This document shows positions 42,030 to 51,304 of a stretch of 64,000 nucleotides of DNA, piece by piece. The DNA comes from DAIOXA01 sp050949165 (lineage in GTDB: Bacteria > Bacillota > Proteinivoracia > UBA4975). The translations under genes were made by a program, and so were the position numbers. The notes below the pieces were generated by a model. The model was not told the origin of the DNA. It saw only the letters and a list, made by a program, of their open reading frames with translations, and searched no databases. Location of the stretch: assembly GCA_050949165.1 (NCBI GenBank), contig JBMNFF010000009.1, forward strand, positions 253,984-317,983, given 5' to 3'. The stretch's first letter is position 1; every line of letters begins with the position of its first letter.

Positions 42030-43354
42030 GCCAAAAGGGCAAGCTCTTGGGAATACTAAAGAAAATCCTGCCCGATGATATAAATGCCGAGATTTCAGTC
42101 CTCACCAGGACCACGGTGGAGACGAAGGTCTCCGATAATTCCCTGGTGGGTTCCAGTAAGCGCCAGGAGCGGACAGTGCATATTCGGGTCGAGCATGAGG
42201 GAAGGGTGGGGCGGCACATCGGCACCGGTCTCACCGTGTCCAGCCTGCGGGAGGCCTTGGCCCGGGCCAGGGCCAACGCAGCCAATGGCCCTCCCGGTCC
42301 CTTGATTCTCACCGGCAGCACCGGCTACCGGGAGATGGATCTGTTTCAGACTTCCACTGCCCAGCAAAGCGCCGCCGCCCAGGCGGAATCCCTCCGGCCC
42401 CTCCTGGAATTGAGCGGATCCATGAGCGTTCGCACCGACGCCGTCTTGACTGCGCAAGCGGGAGAATTCACCGTGGTCAACACCAAGGGCCTTGCGGCAA
42501 GCACCGCCGCCACCCTGGCACGCTTTCAGGTCCTGGTCCGGGGCGAAGGCGCTGGCCAAGGATACGGGTACGCCTGTGATCGCGATGCCCACGCCCTGGA
42601 CGTGATGTCGCCCTTCTTGACAGCAGCCGCCAAATCCTTGGCCTCCAGCTATCCCAAACCTATCTCAGGCGGCAAGTACACCGTCATCTTCGAACCGGCG
42701 GCGGTGGCCGATCTCGTTGCCCTGCTGGCCAGGACGGTCTTCAATGGCCGGGCGTACCTGGAGGGACGCTCGCCCCTGGCCCAGATTGGCCAGAAAATCT
42801 TTGGCGAGAATATAAATATCTGGGACGACGGCTTGGATCCCCACGGCCTGGCCATCCCCTTTGACTTTCAGGGAGTGTCCAAGCAGCGCCTCAACCTGGT
42901 CAGCCGGGGCGTCGTCCCCAATATCGCCCTGGACAATGGAACAGCAGCGGCTTTGGGCCTCGCCAGTTCCGGCCATGCCCCGGAGCCAGGGGAGAGCGAA
43001 CCCCGGCCCACCCACATCTTCATGGAACCGGGCAACGCTATGCTGGATGACATGGTCGCCAGCACCCGCCGGGGGATCCTGGTCTCCCGCCTGGGCAACC
43101 TGGCAATCCTCGATCCCCGCACCTGCCTGGTAACCGGGGTCACCGGCAACGGCACCCTCCTCATCGAGGAGGGCAAGTTGACCTCCGCCCTCCACAACCT
43201 GCGCTTTGTCCAGAACCTGGTCCAGGTTTTCAACCAGGTAGAGATGATTGGGGATGAAACTCACTTGTTTGGCGGTCTCTGGGGCGGAACCAGGGTGCCG
43301 GCCCTGAAGGTCCAGGATTTTGGTATCTTGGGCAGCAATATCGGTCAAGGATAA
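42026..43354 (+). CDS. TldD/PmbA-family protein, second subunit
   Basis: 442 residues. PmbA-type features: RHIGTGLTVSSLREALARA in the first third, IFEPAAVADLVALLA near 218, and PTHIFMEPGNAMLDDMVAST followed by RRGILVSRLGN near 335. The C-terminal GTRVPALKVQDFGILGS is the usual end of the family. No HExxxH motif is present, as in TldE/PmbA subunits. It starts within the end of the preceding paralogue (ATGA overlap), so the two most likely form a heterodimer that cleaves unfolded peptides or processes a natural-product precursor. The cdaA gene starts 11 nt after it. Confidence 0.85.
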   Translation: MSQKGKLLGILKKILPDDINAEISVLTRTTVETKVSDNSLVGSSKRQERTVHIRVEHEGRVGRHIGTGLTVSSLREALARARANAANGPPGPLILTGSTGYREMDLFQTSTAQQSAAAQAESLRPLLELSGSMSVRTDAVLTAQAGEFTVVNTKGLAASTAATLARFQVLVRGEGAGQGYGYACDRDAHALDVMSPFLTAAAKSLASSYPKPISGGKYTVIFEPAAVADLVALLARTVFNGRAYLEGRSPLAQIGQKIFGENINIWDDGLDPHGLAIPFDFQGVSKQRLNLVSRGVVPNIALDNGTAAALGLASSGHAPEPGESEPRPTHIFMEPGNAMLDDMVASTRRGILVSRLGNLAILDPRTCLVTGVTGNGTLLIEEGKLTSALHNLRFVQNLVQVFNQVEMIGDETHLFGGLWGGTRVPALKVQDFGILGSNIGQG

Positions 43355-43365
43355 GGAGGGTGGAA

Positions 43366-44187
43366 ATGCTCGAGCAAATCAAGGCGGCGATAGCCAATGC
43401 TTCTCTGGTGTTGATTCTCGACGTGGCCATTGTCCTCTTTATCTTTTACCGCCTCTACCTGGCGATCCGGGGGACCAGGGCGGTGCAACTCCTCAAAGGC
43501 CTGGCGGTACTGGTAATCTTCAGCCTCATCAGCCAGTGGGCGGGCTTGAATATAACGGGCTGGCTCCTCAATCAGACCCTGACGGTAGGCCTGGTGGCCC
43601 TGCCGATAATCTTCTATCCCGAACTGCGTCGGGCCCTGGAGCACATTGGTCGGGGCAGCCTCTTTTCCAAATCCTCCTTCCTGGCGCCGGTGGAGCGAAC
43701 CCATGCCATTGACGAGCTGATGCGGGCAGTGCTGAACATGGCCGAACGCCGGGTGGGCGCCCTCATTGTCTGGGAGCAGGAGACGGGCCTCAAGGACTGG
43801 TCTGAATCCGGGGTTAAGGTCGATGCCGTGCTGACGGCGGAACTGCTGATCAATATCTTCGAGCCCAATACTCCCTTGCACGACGGCGCCGTAATCCTTC
43901 GGGGCGACCGGATAAGGGCCGCCTCTTGCTTCCTTCCCCTCTCGGAAAATCCCGAACTCCAGATCGACCTGGGCACCAGGCACCGGGCGGGACTGGGCAT
44001 ATCCGAACAATCCGATGCAATATCAATAATAGTATCCGAAGAAACCGGAGCCATTTCCCTGGCCCATCAGGGCAAGCTCATCCGCTACCTGGACGAAAAG
44101 GGCCTGGGAGAGTGGCTGCAAAAGAATGTGCACAACCGCCAATTGGACCACATCTTTCGGCGCAACCATAGCATTGGGAAGGGATGA
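43366..44187 (+). CDS. cdaA: Diadenylate cyclase CdaA
   Basis: 273 residues from the ATG at 43366 (AAGGAGGG upstream). Three N-terminal membrane segments (about 10-95) precede the DisA_N/DAC domain. Active-site motifs are LHDGAVIL (DGA) and GTRHRAGLG (RHR). It makes cyclic di-AMP from two ATP at the membrane and controls potassium, turgor and cell-wall homeostasis. In most Bacillota cdaA is followed by cdaR (YbbR) and glmM; here glmM begins 6 nt after the stop and cdaR is absent. Confidence 0.95.
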   Translation: MLEQIKAAIANASLVLILDVAIVLFIFYRLYLAIRGTRAVQLLKGLAVLVIFSLISQWAGLNITGWLLNQTLTVGLVALPIIFYPELRRALEHIGRGSLFSKSSFLAPVERTHAIDELMRAVLNMAERRVGALIVWEQETGLKDWSESGVKVDAVLTAELLINIFEPNTPLHDGAVILRGDRIRAASCFLPLSENPELQIDLGTRHRAGLGISEQSDAISIIVSEETGAISLAHQGKLIRYLDEKGLGEWLQKNVHNRQLDHIFRRNHSIGKG

Positions 44188-44193
44188 TACTCA

Positions 44194-45531
44194 TTGAAAA
44201 AACTCTTTGGAACCGACGGCATCCGCGGGGAAGCCAACAGCCAGCTGACTCCGGAACTGGCCTTTGCCATGGGCCGGGCGGCGGGCTGGTACCTGGGCCA
44301 TGGCAAGGGAGGGACCATAATCATCGGGCGCGACCCTCGCCTTTCGGGGGCAATGCTGGAGGCGGCCCTGGCCAGCGGCATCGCCTCGGTGGGCCTGGAC
44401 GTGAGGCTGGCCGGAGTCGTCACCACTCCCGGCTTGGCCTGGCTGACCTGCCATGAGCGAGATGCCGTGGCCGGAGCCATGATCTCTGCCTCCCATAATC
44501 CTATGGAGGATAATGGGCTTAAGTTCGTCGATGCCCAAGGCCTGAAGCTTTCCGACGCCCAGGAAAGGGAGATCGAAGATATCTACCATAACCGCCTGGA
44601 CAAACTCCCCCGCCCCACCGGCGGCGGCGTCGGCCGCATCTTCCGGGACGAGTCCCTGGTGGATAAGTACTGCCGCTTCCTGGCCACCACCGTAGAACTG
44701 CCCCTCAACCTCAGGGTCCTGGTGGACTGCGCCAACGGGTCTGCCTCATTCATCGCCGGCCGGGTGCTGGAAGCCGCCGGGGCCCGGGTGGAACTGATCC
44801 ACGCAGCCCCCGATGGAATCAACATCAACAGCGCTTGCGGCTCCACCCATCCCGAAACCGTGGCCGCCGCCGTAAGGCAAGGCAGTTATGATCTCGGGCT
44901 GGCCCTGGACGGAGACGCCGATCGCCTCATTGCCGTGGACGCCCAGGGGAACATCGTCGACGGGGACAAGATCATGCTGATCTGCGCCAGGGATCTCCAG
45001 GAACGCGGCGAGTTGCACCAAAATACACTGGTGGTGACGGTGATGAGCAACCTGGGCCTGCAGCTGGCCGCCAAGGACTTGGGAATCAAGACGGTGGCCA
45101 CCAAGGTCGGCGACCGCTATGTCCTGGAAGAAATGCTTCGCAATGATTACAGCCTGGGCGGCGAGCAGTCGGGGCATATCATCTTCCGCCGCTTTGCCAC
45201 CACCGGCGACGGCATCCTCAGCGCCCTCCAGCTCATGCAGGTGATGGTCAAGACCGACCAGAGCCTTGCCCAATTGGCTACCGCCATGGAATACCTGCCC
45301 CAGGTCCTGCACAATGTCCGGGTGGCCAGCAAGGATGGTTGGCAGGACAACGAGGCCATCGCGGCGGCAATCGCCCAGGCCGAAGCCCAATTGCAAGGGC
45401 GGGGTCGGATTTTGGTGCGTCCCTCGGGCACCGAGCCCCTGATTCGGGTGATGCTGGAAGGACCCGACAGGGCAGAGCTGGAAGCGCTGGCCCGGGATAT
45501 CGCCCAGGTTATTGAAAAGGAACTGGGGTAA
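44194..45531 (+). CDS. glmM: Phosphoglucosamine mutase
   Basis: 445 residues from a TTG with AAGGGATG upstream. Motifs: KLFGTDGIRGEAN at the start, the phosphoserine loop ISASHNPMEDNG near 100, the metal loop LDGDADR near 240 and RPSGTEPLIRVM near 408. It converts glucosamine-6-P to glucosamine-1-P for UDP-GlcNAc synthesis. Known GlmM proteins bind CdaA and inhibit it, which fits the adjacency. The following 250 nt hold the glmS ribozyme. Confidence 0.95.
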   Translation: MKKLFGTDGIRGEANSQLTPELAFAMGRAAGWYLGHGKGGTIIIGRDPRLSGAMLEAALASGIASVGLDVRLAGVVTTPGLAWLTCHERDAVAGAMISASHNPMEDNGLKFVDAQGLKLSDAQEREIEDIYHNRLDKLPRPTGGGVGRIFRDESLVDKYCRFLATTVELPLNLRVLVDCANGSASFIAGRVLEAAGARVELIHAAPDGININSACGSTHPETVAAAVRQGSYDLGLALDGDADRLIAVDAQGNIVDGDKIMLICARDLQERGELHQNTLVVTVMSNLGLQLAAKDLGIKTVATKVGDRYVLEEMLRNDYSLGGEQSGHIIFRRFATTGDGILSALQLMQVMVKTDQSLAQLATAMEYLPQVLHNVRVASKDGWQDNEAIAAAIAQAEAQLQGRGRILVRPSGTEPLIRVMLEGPDRAELEALARDIAQVIEKELG

Positions 45532-45607
45532 ATTACCTGTAGATAAGGGGGTGGTGCCAGGCTATTTGGGCAGAATCAATAAAGGGGAGGAGGTGGAACT
45601 TGCTAAA

Positions 45608-45770
45608 TGCATTAAGCGCCTGGACTTGGCCCATGGCCAAGTTGACGCGGATGGGGGCTTGGCGAAGCTTTCGGCGGATGGCCCCCCGGCGTTCCTGGCC
45701 GCCGTTAACGGCCTGACAAATCCGGCGAGCGATTGCCGGGACAATAGGGTCCGGCTCGGGGAAAGCTGAA
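45608..45770 (+). ncRNA. glmS ribozyme (GlcN6P-responsive)
   Basis: Between glmM and glmS the conserved ribozyme core is readable: AAGCGCC at 45614-45620, AGTTGACG at 45650-45657, CTTTCGGCGG near 45670-45680, GACAAATCCGG near 45715-45726, then CCGGGACAAT and the closing stem. Self-cleavage is expected 5' of G45616. When glucosamine-6-phosphate is abundant the ribozyme cuts the mRNA upstream of glmS and lowers enzyme synthesis. Position and core motifs agree with the family; exact 5' and 3' limits are approximate. Confidence 0.92.
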
Positions 45771-45785
45771 TATGGAGGACACTGC

Positions 45786-47606
45786 ATGTGTGGAATTGTT
45801 GGTTATGTGGGCAGCCGCCCTGCGGCTCCCATCATGATAAATGGACTCAAGCGCTTAGAATACCGGGGGTACGATTCTGCAGGCATCGCCTTGCACCACC
45901 GGGGGATTGAGGTTATTAAGGCTGCCGGCAGGCTCAGCGCCTTGGCCGCCCTGGCTGGCGACCGGCGGCCCCAGGGAACGGTGGGAATAGGCCATACCCG
46001 TTGGGCCACCCATGGCAAGCCCTCCGACGAGAATTCCCATCCCCACACAGACTGCACCGGCAATTTTGCCGTGGTTCACAATGGAATTATCGAGAACTAC
46101 CGGGAACTGACGTCCCAACTGGCGGCGGGAGGGCACATTTTTAAATCCGAGACCGATACCGAGGCCGTGGCCCATCTCATGGAAGAACTGTGGACCGGCG
46201 ACTTACTGGAGACGGCACAGCAGGTGCAGAAAAGGCTGGAAGGGTCTTACGCTCTGGCCATACTGGCGGCAGAAAGGCCCGGGGAACTGGTGGCGGTGCG
46301 CCAGGACAATCCCCTGGTAATCGGCCTGGGCCAGGGGGAGTATTTCATCGCTTCAGACATCGCCGCCCTGCTGGAGCACACCCGCAAGATCGTCATCCTG
46401 GAAGACGGTCAGCTGGCTCACATCTCCCGGCAGGGCGTGCAAATCCGGGACAAGGACGGCAACCCCGTGACCCCTCAGGTCACCGAAATCCTCTGGGATG
46501 CCGAAGCCGTAGAAAAGGGCGGGTTCCCGCATTTCATGCTCAAGGAGATCATGGAGCAGCCCGCCGCCCTGCGCAACACCCTGGGCGAGTATTTGCGGGA
46601 AGGTAACGCAATTTCCCTTCCCCGTGTCCAGTTCAGTCCAGAAGAACTGGCCGCCATCGACAGGATTTTTTTTGTCGCCTGCGGCACTGCGTACCACGCC
46701 GGCCTTACCGGCAAATACCTCTTTGAAACCCTGCTGCGGATACCGGTGGAGGTCGATTTGGCCTCGGAGTTCCGCTACCGCAGGCCCATCCTAGGCCCCA
46801 ACAGCCTCCTGATAGTTATCAGTCAGTCCGGAGAAACCGCCGATACCTTGGCGGCCATGCGGGAAGGGCAGCGCCGGGGTGCCAGGGTTCTGGCCATCAC
46901 CAATGTGGCGGGCAGCACCATTGCCCGGGAGGCGCCCAACGTGATATTTACAGCGGCCGGTCCCGAAATAGCCGTTGCCTCCACCAAAGCTTACACCACC
47001 CAACTCTCGGTCATCGCCCTTCTGGCCTGCTATTTTTCCCAGGTGCTAAAGCGGGAGGAGAAGTATTTCGACCAGCTCCTCCAGGGCCTCAGGGAATTGC
47101 CCAACCTGGCCGACGGCTTTCTCGCCGCCCATGCCCGCGCCCTGGAGGAAATAGCCGGAAAGAGCCGGGATTGGCGGGATGCCTTCTTCATCGGCCGCGG
47201 TTTGGACTGGGCGGTGGCCCAGGAAGGGTCCTTAAAGCTCAAGGAAGTCTCTTATATCCACGCTGAAGCCTACGCCGCCGGGGAGCTGAAGCACGGCACC
47301 TTGGCCCTCATCGAAGAGGGGGTGCCGGTATTCGCCCTGGCCACCCAGCAAGCGCTCCTGGAGAAGACCATCAGCAATATCAAGGAGGTCAAAGCCCGGG
47401 GGGCAGTTGTCTATGCCATCACTCAATTTCCCCGGCGCCTGGCCGGCGTGGCCGACGCCGTCATCTCCCTGCCCCCGCTGCCGGACCCCCTGATGCCTGT
47501 GCTGGCAGTAATCCCCACCCAGCTGTTGGCATACTACGCAGCGGTCAAGAGGGGGCTGGATGTCGACAAGCCCCGCAACCTGGCCAAGAGCGTGACAGTG
47601 GAATAA
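45786..47606 (+). CDS. glmS: Glutamine-fructose-6-phosphate aminotransferase
   Basis: 606 residues. The N-terminal glutaminase begins MCGIVGYVG (Cys2 nucleophile after Met removal). Two SIS isomerase domains follow: FVACGTAYHAGLTGKYLFE near 295, VISQSGETADTLAA near 340 and KELSxIHAEAY-like KEVSYIHAEAYAAGELKHG near 485. It makes glucosamine-6-P from fructose-6-P and glutamine, the entry step of amino-sugar synthesis. GGAGG lies 7 nt before the ATG. It is controlled by the ribozyme just upstream and followed by a strong terminator. Confidence 0.97.
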   Translation: MCGIVGYVGSRPAAPIMINGLKRLEYRGYDSAGIALHHRGIEVIKAAGRLSALAALAGDRRPQGTVGIGHTRWATHGKPSDENSHPHTDCTGNFAVVHNGIIENYRELTSQLAAGGHIFKSETDTEAVAHLMEELWTGDLLETAQQVQKRLEGSYALAILAAERPGELVAVRQDNPLVIGLGQGEYFIASDIAALLEHTRKIVILEDGQLAHISRQGVQIRDKDGNPVTPQVTEILWDAEAVEKGGFPHFMLKEIMEQPAALRNTLGEYLREGNAISLPRVQFSPEELAAIDRIFFVACGTAYHAGLTGKYLFETLLRIPVEVDLASEFRYRRPILGPNSLLIVISQSGETADTLAAMREGQRRGARVLAITNVAGSTIAREAPNVIFTAAGPEIAVASTKAYTTQLSVIALLACYFSQVLKREEKYFDQLLQGLRELPNLADGFLAAHARALEEIAGKSRDWRDAFFIGRGLDWAVAQEGSLKLKEVSYIHAEAYAAGELKHGTLALIEEGVPVFALATQQALLEKTISNIKEVKARGAVVYAITQFPRRLAGVADAVISLPPLPDPLMPVLAVIPTQLLAYYAAVKRGLDVDKPRNLAKSVTVE

Positions 47607-47608
47607 AG

Positions 47609-47643
47609 GAGAAACCTCCCGCTTCAACGGGAGGTTTCTCTTG
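47609..47643. terminator. Bidirectional terminator after glmS
   Basis: A perfect 13-bp stem GAGAAACCTCCCG / CGGGAGGTTTCTC (47609-47621, 47628-47640), shared with the convergent ABC-transporter operon. Confidence 0.85.
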
Positions 47644-48459
47644 TCATTGTTGCCAACGGTTAAACAGCTTTTCCAGCAGGACCACGGCCTGATACATTAC
47701 GGCCGCCGCTGCCGCCAGGATGATTACGCTGGTCATTACCAGGTTGAGGCGGAAGACCTGGCCGCCGTACACCGCCAAAAAGCCGAGGCCCGCCTTGGAG
47801 ACCAGGAATTCGCCGACGATCACCCCCACCCAGGAGAGGCCGACATTTATCTTCAGGGCAGAAATGATGGTGGGGATGCTGCCTGGGAGGATGGCCTTCT
47901 GGAGAATCTGCCACTTGCTGGCGCCGAAGGTCTTGAGCAGCTTGATTCGGTCGGGATCAACCTGGGAAAAGCCGGAATACACCCCAAGGATGGTCACTAT
48001 GATGGAGACCAGCAGGGCCATGACGATGATGGCCGTCATGCCGCTGCCAATCCAGACGATGATGATGGGGCCCAGGCTCACTTTGGGCAGGCTGTTCAGG
48101 ACCACCAGGTAAGGGTCCAGGACCCGGGCCAGGCCCTCCCACCACCAGAGGATGACGGCGATGATGGTCCCCAGAATGGTGCCCAGGGTAAAACCGACGA
48201 CGGTTTCATACACCGTCACACCGATGTGGCGGAAAAGATCCCCCGCCCGATAGAGGTTGATGATTGTGTTCACAATCCCTGAAGGCTGGCTGGTGATAAA
48301 GGGATTGATCCAGCGCAGGTACGCGGCCAGCTCCCACAGGGCCAGGAGGGCGATGAGAAGCAGGACCCGGGCCAACAGGATATTGGTTCGCTTCCGGCGC
48401 AGGGATTTGAGATAGGCGCGGTGCTCGGCGGACATATCCGGGTGTCTATCCTTCGACAT
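47644..48459 (-). CDS. NitT/TauT-type ABC transporter permease
   Basis: 271 residues from the ATG at 48459 (GGAGCTGGATATCC upstream); the longer frame runs back through the ATPase gene. About six membrane segments and the permease EAA-type loop (LLKTFGASKWQILQKAILPG, near 185-205) identify the BPD_transp_1 family. It overlaps the ATPase gene by 14 nt. With the ATPase and lipoprotein it makes a complete importer of the SsuC/TauC/ThiX class. The ligand cannot be told from the permease. Confidence 0.9.
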   Translation of the reverse strand: MSKDRHPDMSAEHRAYLKSLRRKRTNILLARVLLLIALLALWELAAYLRWINPFITSQPSGIVNTIINLYRAGDLFRHIGVTVYETVVGFTLGTILGTIIAVILWWWEGLARVLDPYLVVLNSLPKVSLGPIIIVWIGSGMTAIIVMALLVSIIVTILGVYSGFSQVDPDRIKLLKTFGASKWQILQKAILPGSIPTIISALKINVGLSWVGVIVGEFLVSKAGLGFLAVYGGQVFRLNLVMTSVIILAAAAAVMYQAVVLLEKLFNRWQQ

Positions 48460-49225
48460 GGATATCCAGCTCCTTCCAGATAGTGTTGAAGTAATCCCGG
48501 AATTCCGGAGCTTCCCGGCACTTGATGGGCGTGTGTTCGGCACAGGTCAGCCGTATCTCGTGGATTTCCTTTATCCTTCCCGGCCGGCGGGTCAGGACCA
48601 CCACCTTATCCGCCATGCTGATGGCCTCGGCAATATCGTGGGTCACCAGGATGGCGGTCTTCCTTTCCGTGGTGATAATTCGCTTTACCTCATCGGAGAC
48701 CACCAGGCGGGTCTGGTAGTCCAGGGCGGAAAAAGCCTCGTCCAGGAGGAGGATCTCCGGGTCGATGGCCAGGGTGCGGATCAGGGCAGCCCGTTGCCGC
48801 ATCCCCCCGGAAAGCTGGCTGGGGAAGGAGTTCCTGAACTCCCAGAGGCCGTATCTGTCCAGGAGGGTCCGCACGTATTCCCTGTTCTCCGGGGTCAGCT
48901 TATTCTGCACTTCCAGGCCCAGGATGACATTTTTCCAGATAGTCCGCCATTCAAAGAGCTGGTCGGTCTGGGGCATGTACCCCACCGAAGAGCTGACGCC
49001 CTGGACGACCTGGTCATTGATCCGCACTTCCCCGCTGGTGGGCTTGATCAACCCCGCGATGATGTTGAGCAGGGTGGACTTTCCACATCCGCTGGGGCCG
49101 ACGACACAGATAAATTCACCTTCATGCACATCCAGGGATATGTCGCTGAGGGCAATCGTCTCTCCCTCGGGGCTGTGGTACTTCATGACGATGTCCCGCA
49201 ATCTAACCAGCGGCATTGCCCCCAT
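48446..49225 (-). CDS. NitT/TauT-type ABC transporter ATPase
   Basis: 259 residues. Walker A is VVGPSGCGKSTLL near residue 44, the signature is QLSGGMRQRAAL near 140, Walker B is EILLLDEAFSALD near 163 and the switch histidine is LVTHDIAEA near 197. It powers the adjacent permease. AAGGGGGAT precedes the ATG. The order in transcription is lipoprotein, ATPase, permease, each linked by short gaps or overlaps. Confidence 0.93.
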   Translation of the reverse strand: MGAMPLVRLRDIVMKYHSPEGETIALSDISLDVHEGEFICVVGPSGCGKSTLLNIIAGLIKPTSGEVRINDQVVQGVSSSVGYMPQTDQLFEWRTIWKNVILGLEVQNKLTPENREYVRTLLDRYGLWEFRNSFPSQLSGGMRQRAALIRTLAIDPEILLLDEAFSALDYQTRLVVSDEVKRIITTERKTAILVTHDIAEAISMADKVVVLTRRPGRIKEIHEIRLTCAEHTPIKCREAPEFRDYFNTIWKELDIHVEG

Positions 49226-49247
49226 TGCTGCTATCCCCCTTCAATAC

Positions 49248-50255
49248 TTATTCCGTTCCCGCCATGACCTTGTTGGCAAATTCATTGGTTACCAGGGCGT
49301 CGTAGGGGGCCCGGCGCTCCAATTCTCCTGCCATCTCCATGACATCCTGCAGGCGTTCAAAGGCTTCCTCGGAGAAGAAGGGGTTGGGCCGCCAGGCGTC
49401 AATCTCCATATAGCGCTGGGCTACCAAGGTCAGGGTGTCCAGGTCGGAGTCGGGGAAGGAGGGCTGGATTACTTCGGCAATTTCCCGGGGGCTGTGCTCC
49501 TGAACCCAGACCTGCCCCTTGTAAATCGCCCTGGTAAAGGCCTCGATGAGCTCGGGGTCTTTTTCAATCAGGCTCTTGGCCGCGCAGAAGGCGGTGTAGG
49601 GAATCTCGCCGCTGCTTGCCCCCACCGACGCCACCACATAGCCTTGCTTTTCCAGTTCCAGGGCGGTGGCCACCGGCTCGAACAGGGTGACAAAGTCCCC
49701 TTCTCCACCGGTAAAGGCGCCGGCCATCAGAGCGAACTGGATGTGGGTCAGGACCTCCACATCCTGCCCGGGAATCAGGCCGTGGTTCTTGAGGACGTAC
49801 TCCAGGGTCATCAGGGGCACCCCTCCGGGCCGGCCGCCGATGATGGACTTGCCCCGGACGTCCTCCCATTTAAAGTCCGGCATGGGCTCCCTGGCCACCA
49901 GGAAGGAACCATCCCTTTGGGTGAGCAGGGCGAAATTCACAGCATAATCTTCCTGCCCCTGGTTGTAGACATAGATTGAGGCCTCCGGCCCCATGAACCC
50001 GATATCTGCCTGTCCCGACAGCAGCGCCGTCATGACGTGGTCGGCGCCCTGGCCGGTGGTGTACTCCAGGTCAATTCCCTCTTCCTCAAAGAGCCCCAGG
50101 TTCATGGCCACGTAGAGCGGCGCATAGAAGACCGAATGGGTGACTTCGTTGAGGCGCACCCGCTTTAATCCCTCGGGCTCCTTCTTGGCGCAACCCGTCA
50201 GAATCAGGGCAAAGACCAGGATCAGCACGCCAAACACCAGCAATTTCTTTGCCAT
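49248..50255 (-). CDS. NMT1/SsuA-like substrate-binding lipoprotein
   Basis: 335 residues from the ATG at 50255 (GGGAGGCAATGCT upstream). A lipoprotein signal ends in LTGC (lipobox, Cys about 22). The mature part is a periplasmic-binding-like fold of the NMT1/THI5/SsuA class: RVRLNEVTHSVFYAPLYVA then ALLSGQADIGFMGPEA. These proteins bind thiamine precursors, sulfonates, nitrate or related anions. No thiamine riboswitch is seen upstream, so the ligand stays open. First gene of a three-gene importer operon. Confidence 0.88.
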   Translation of the reverse strand: MAKKLLVFGVLILVFALILTGCAKKEPEGLKRVRLNEVTHSVFYAPLYVAMNLGLFEEEGIDLEYTTGQGADHVMTALLSGQADIGFMGPEASIYVYNQGQEDYAVNFALLTQRDGSFLVAREPMPDFKWEDVRGKSIIGGRPGGVPLMTLEYVLKNHGLIPGQDVEVLTHIQFALMAGAFTGGEGDFVTLFEPVATALELEKQGYVVASVGASSGEIPYTAFCAAKSLIEKDPELIEAFTRAIYKGQVWVQEHSPREIAEVIQPSFPDSDLDTLTLVAQRYMEIDAWRPNPFFSEEAFERLQDVMEMAGELERRAPYDALVTNEFANKVMAGTE

Positions 50256-50398
50256 AGCATTGCCTCCCAGAAAAATCGATTTCATTATCATAATATTGGG
50301 CGGGAATATTTGTGTGCAAAAACCCTGGGCAGGGGCCCGGGACACCCTGCGGCTTTATGTATTTGGTAAATAAATTAATGATATTCATTAAAAAATTA

Positions 50399-50427
50399 TT
50401 GACCTGCTTTAACATCCGTGGTATAAT
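50399..50427 (+). promoter_or_regulatory. Sigma-A promoter of the DUF2975-XRE operon
   Basis: TTGACC (50399-50404) and TATAAT (50422-50427) with a 17-bp spacer. Transcription would start near 50434. Confidence 0.88.
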
Positions 50428-50457
50428 TTGGGCACAATAATGAAAGCGGGTGATACT

Positions 50458-51042
50458 GTGAAGGCAGAGAAGATGAGACGTCTGTCGGGGCCCCTCCACA
50501 CTGTATTCAAGGTGTTTTTCTGGGTTTCGGTGGCGGTGGGCGTAGCCGCAGCAGTATTTATGATTATCGTCCTTGCGGCCCCGGCCGAAACCTGGCAGCA
50601 AGCGGTTGGAGACAAAGTCACTTTCTCCCTGAGTGGAGTAGTGCGCTACCACTTGGACTATCCCCCCGATCAGGTAATCGATCTCAAGCCCTTGTTCCTG
50701 GTGGGCAGTTGCTCCCTGGCGGTAGGTTCTGCCATGCTTGCCCTGATCTGCAAGCTATTGGCGGGGATTCTCAGGCAGGTGACAGAGGGACACCCCTTTG
50801 CCCCGGGGAATGCCAATAAGATTACGGCAATAGCGGCAATTGTCATGGTCGGGTCCCTGGTGGTCAACCTGATCCAGGCGGCCATGGCCTATGCGGGGAT
50901 TGTGGTCTTCGACATCCCCAATATCACCATCAATATCAGCCCCAACCTGAGCATGTTCTTTGTGGGCCTGCTTCTCCTGATTCTGGCCGGAATCTTCAAG
51001 TACGGCAGCTATCTCCAGGACGAAGTGGACGCAACCCTTTAG
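50458..51042 (+). CDS. DUF2975 membrane protein
   Basis: 194 residues from the GTG at 50458, which has GCGGGTGAT upstream. The ATG at 50440 is almost at the predicted transcription start and the TTG at 50428 overlaps the promoter. Four hydrophobic segments (about 12-38, 72-95, 112-140, 155-180) with HPFAPGNANKITAIA between them match DUF2975. The usual genomic partner is a small XRE regulator, and one follows 11 nt later. Proposed role: a membrane sensor or anchor controlling that regulator. Confidence 0.82.
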   Translation: MKAEKMRRLSGPLHTVFKVFFWVSVAVGVAAAVFMIIVLAAPAETWQQAVGDKVTFSLSGVVRYHLDYPPDQVIDLKPLFLVGSCSLAVGSAMLALICKLLAGILRQVTEGHPFAPGNANKITAIAAIVMVGSLVVNLIQAAMAYAGIVVFDIPNITINISPNLSMFFVGLLLLILAGIFKYGSYLQDEVDATL

Positions 51043-51053
51043 GAGGGCCGCAT

Positions 51054-51269
51054 ATGCCAATTATCACGAGACTGGATCGGGTGCTGGCAGACCGCAAGAT
51101 GGCGCTCAATGAGCTGTCGGAAAAGGTAGGCATCTCGGTGGTGAACCTGTCCAATTTAAAGACCGGCAAGGTGAGAGCCATCCGCTTCTCCACCCTGGAG
51201 GCCATCTGCCGGGCCCTGGACTGTCAGCCTGGCGACATCCTGGAATACCAAGCCCCTGGGGAAGAATAG
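51054..51269 (+). CDS. Small XRE/Cro-type regulator (YozG-like)
   Basis: 71 residues. A single helix-turn-helix covers nearly the whole protein: VLADRKMALNELSEKVGISV then VNLSNLKTGKVRAIRFSTLE, ending LDCQPGDILEY, typical of HTH_26/YozG proteins. GGAGG precedes the ATG. Co-transcribed with the DUF2975 gene from the TTGACC/TATAAT promoter and likely autoregulatory. Confidence 0.9.
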   Translation: MPIITRLDRVLADRKMALNELSEKVGISVVNLSNLKTGKVRAIRFSTLEAICRALDCQPGDILEYQAPGEE

Positions 51270-51304
51270 CCGCGCAGATATGCCAGGCAAGAACTGGATA
51301 AAAG

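Noticed and set aside
50256..50398. TPP riboswitch before the NMT1-like transporter operon
   Set aside because: Neither the CTGAGA core nor the other conserved TPP element is present on the minus strand.
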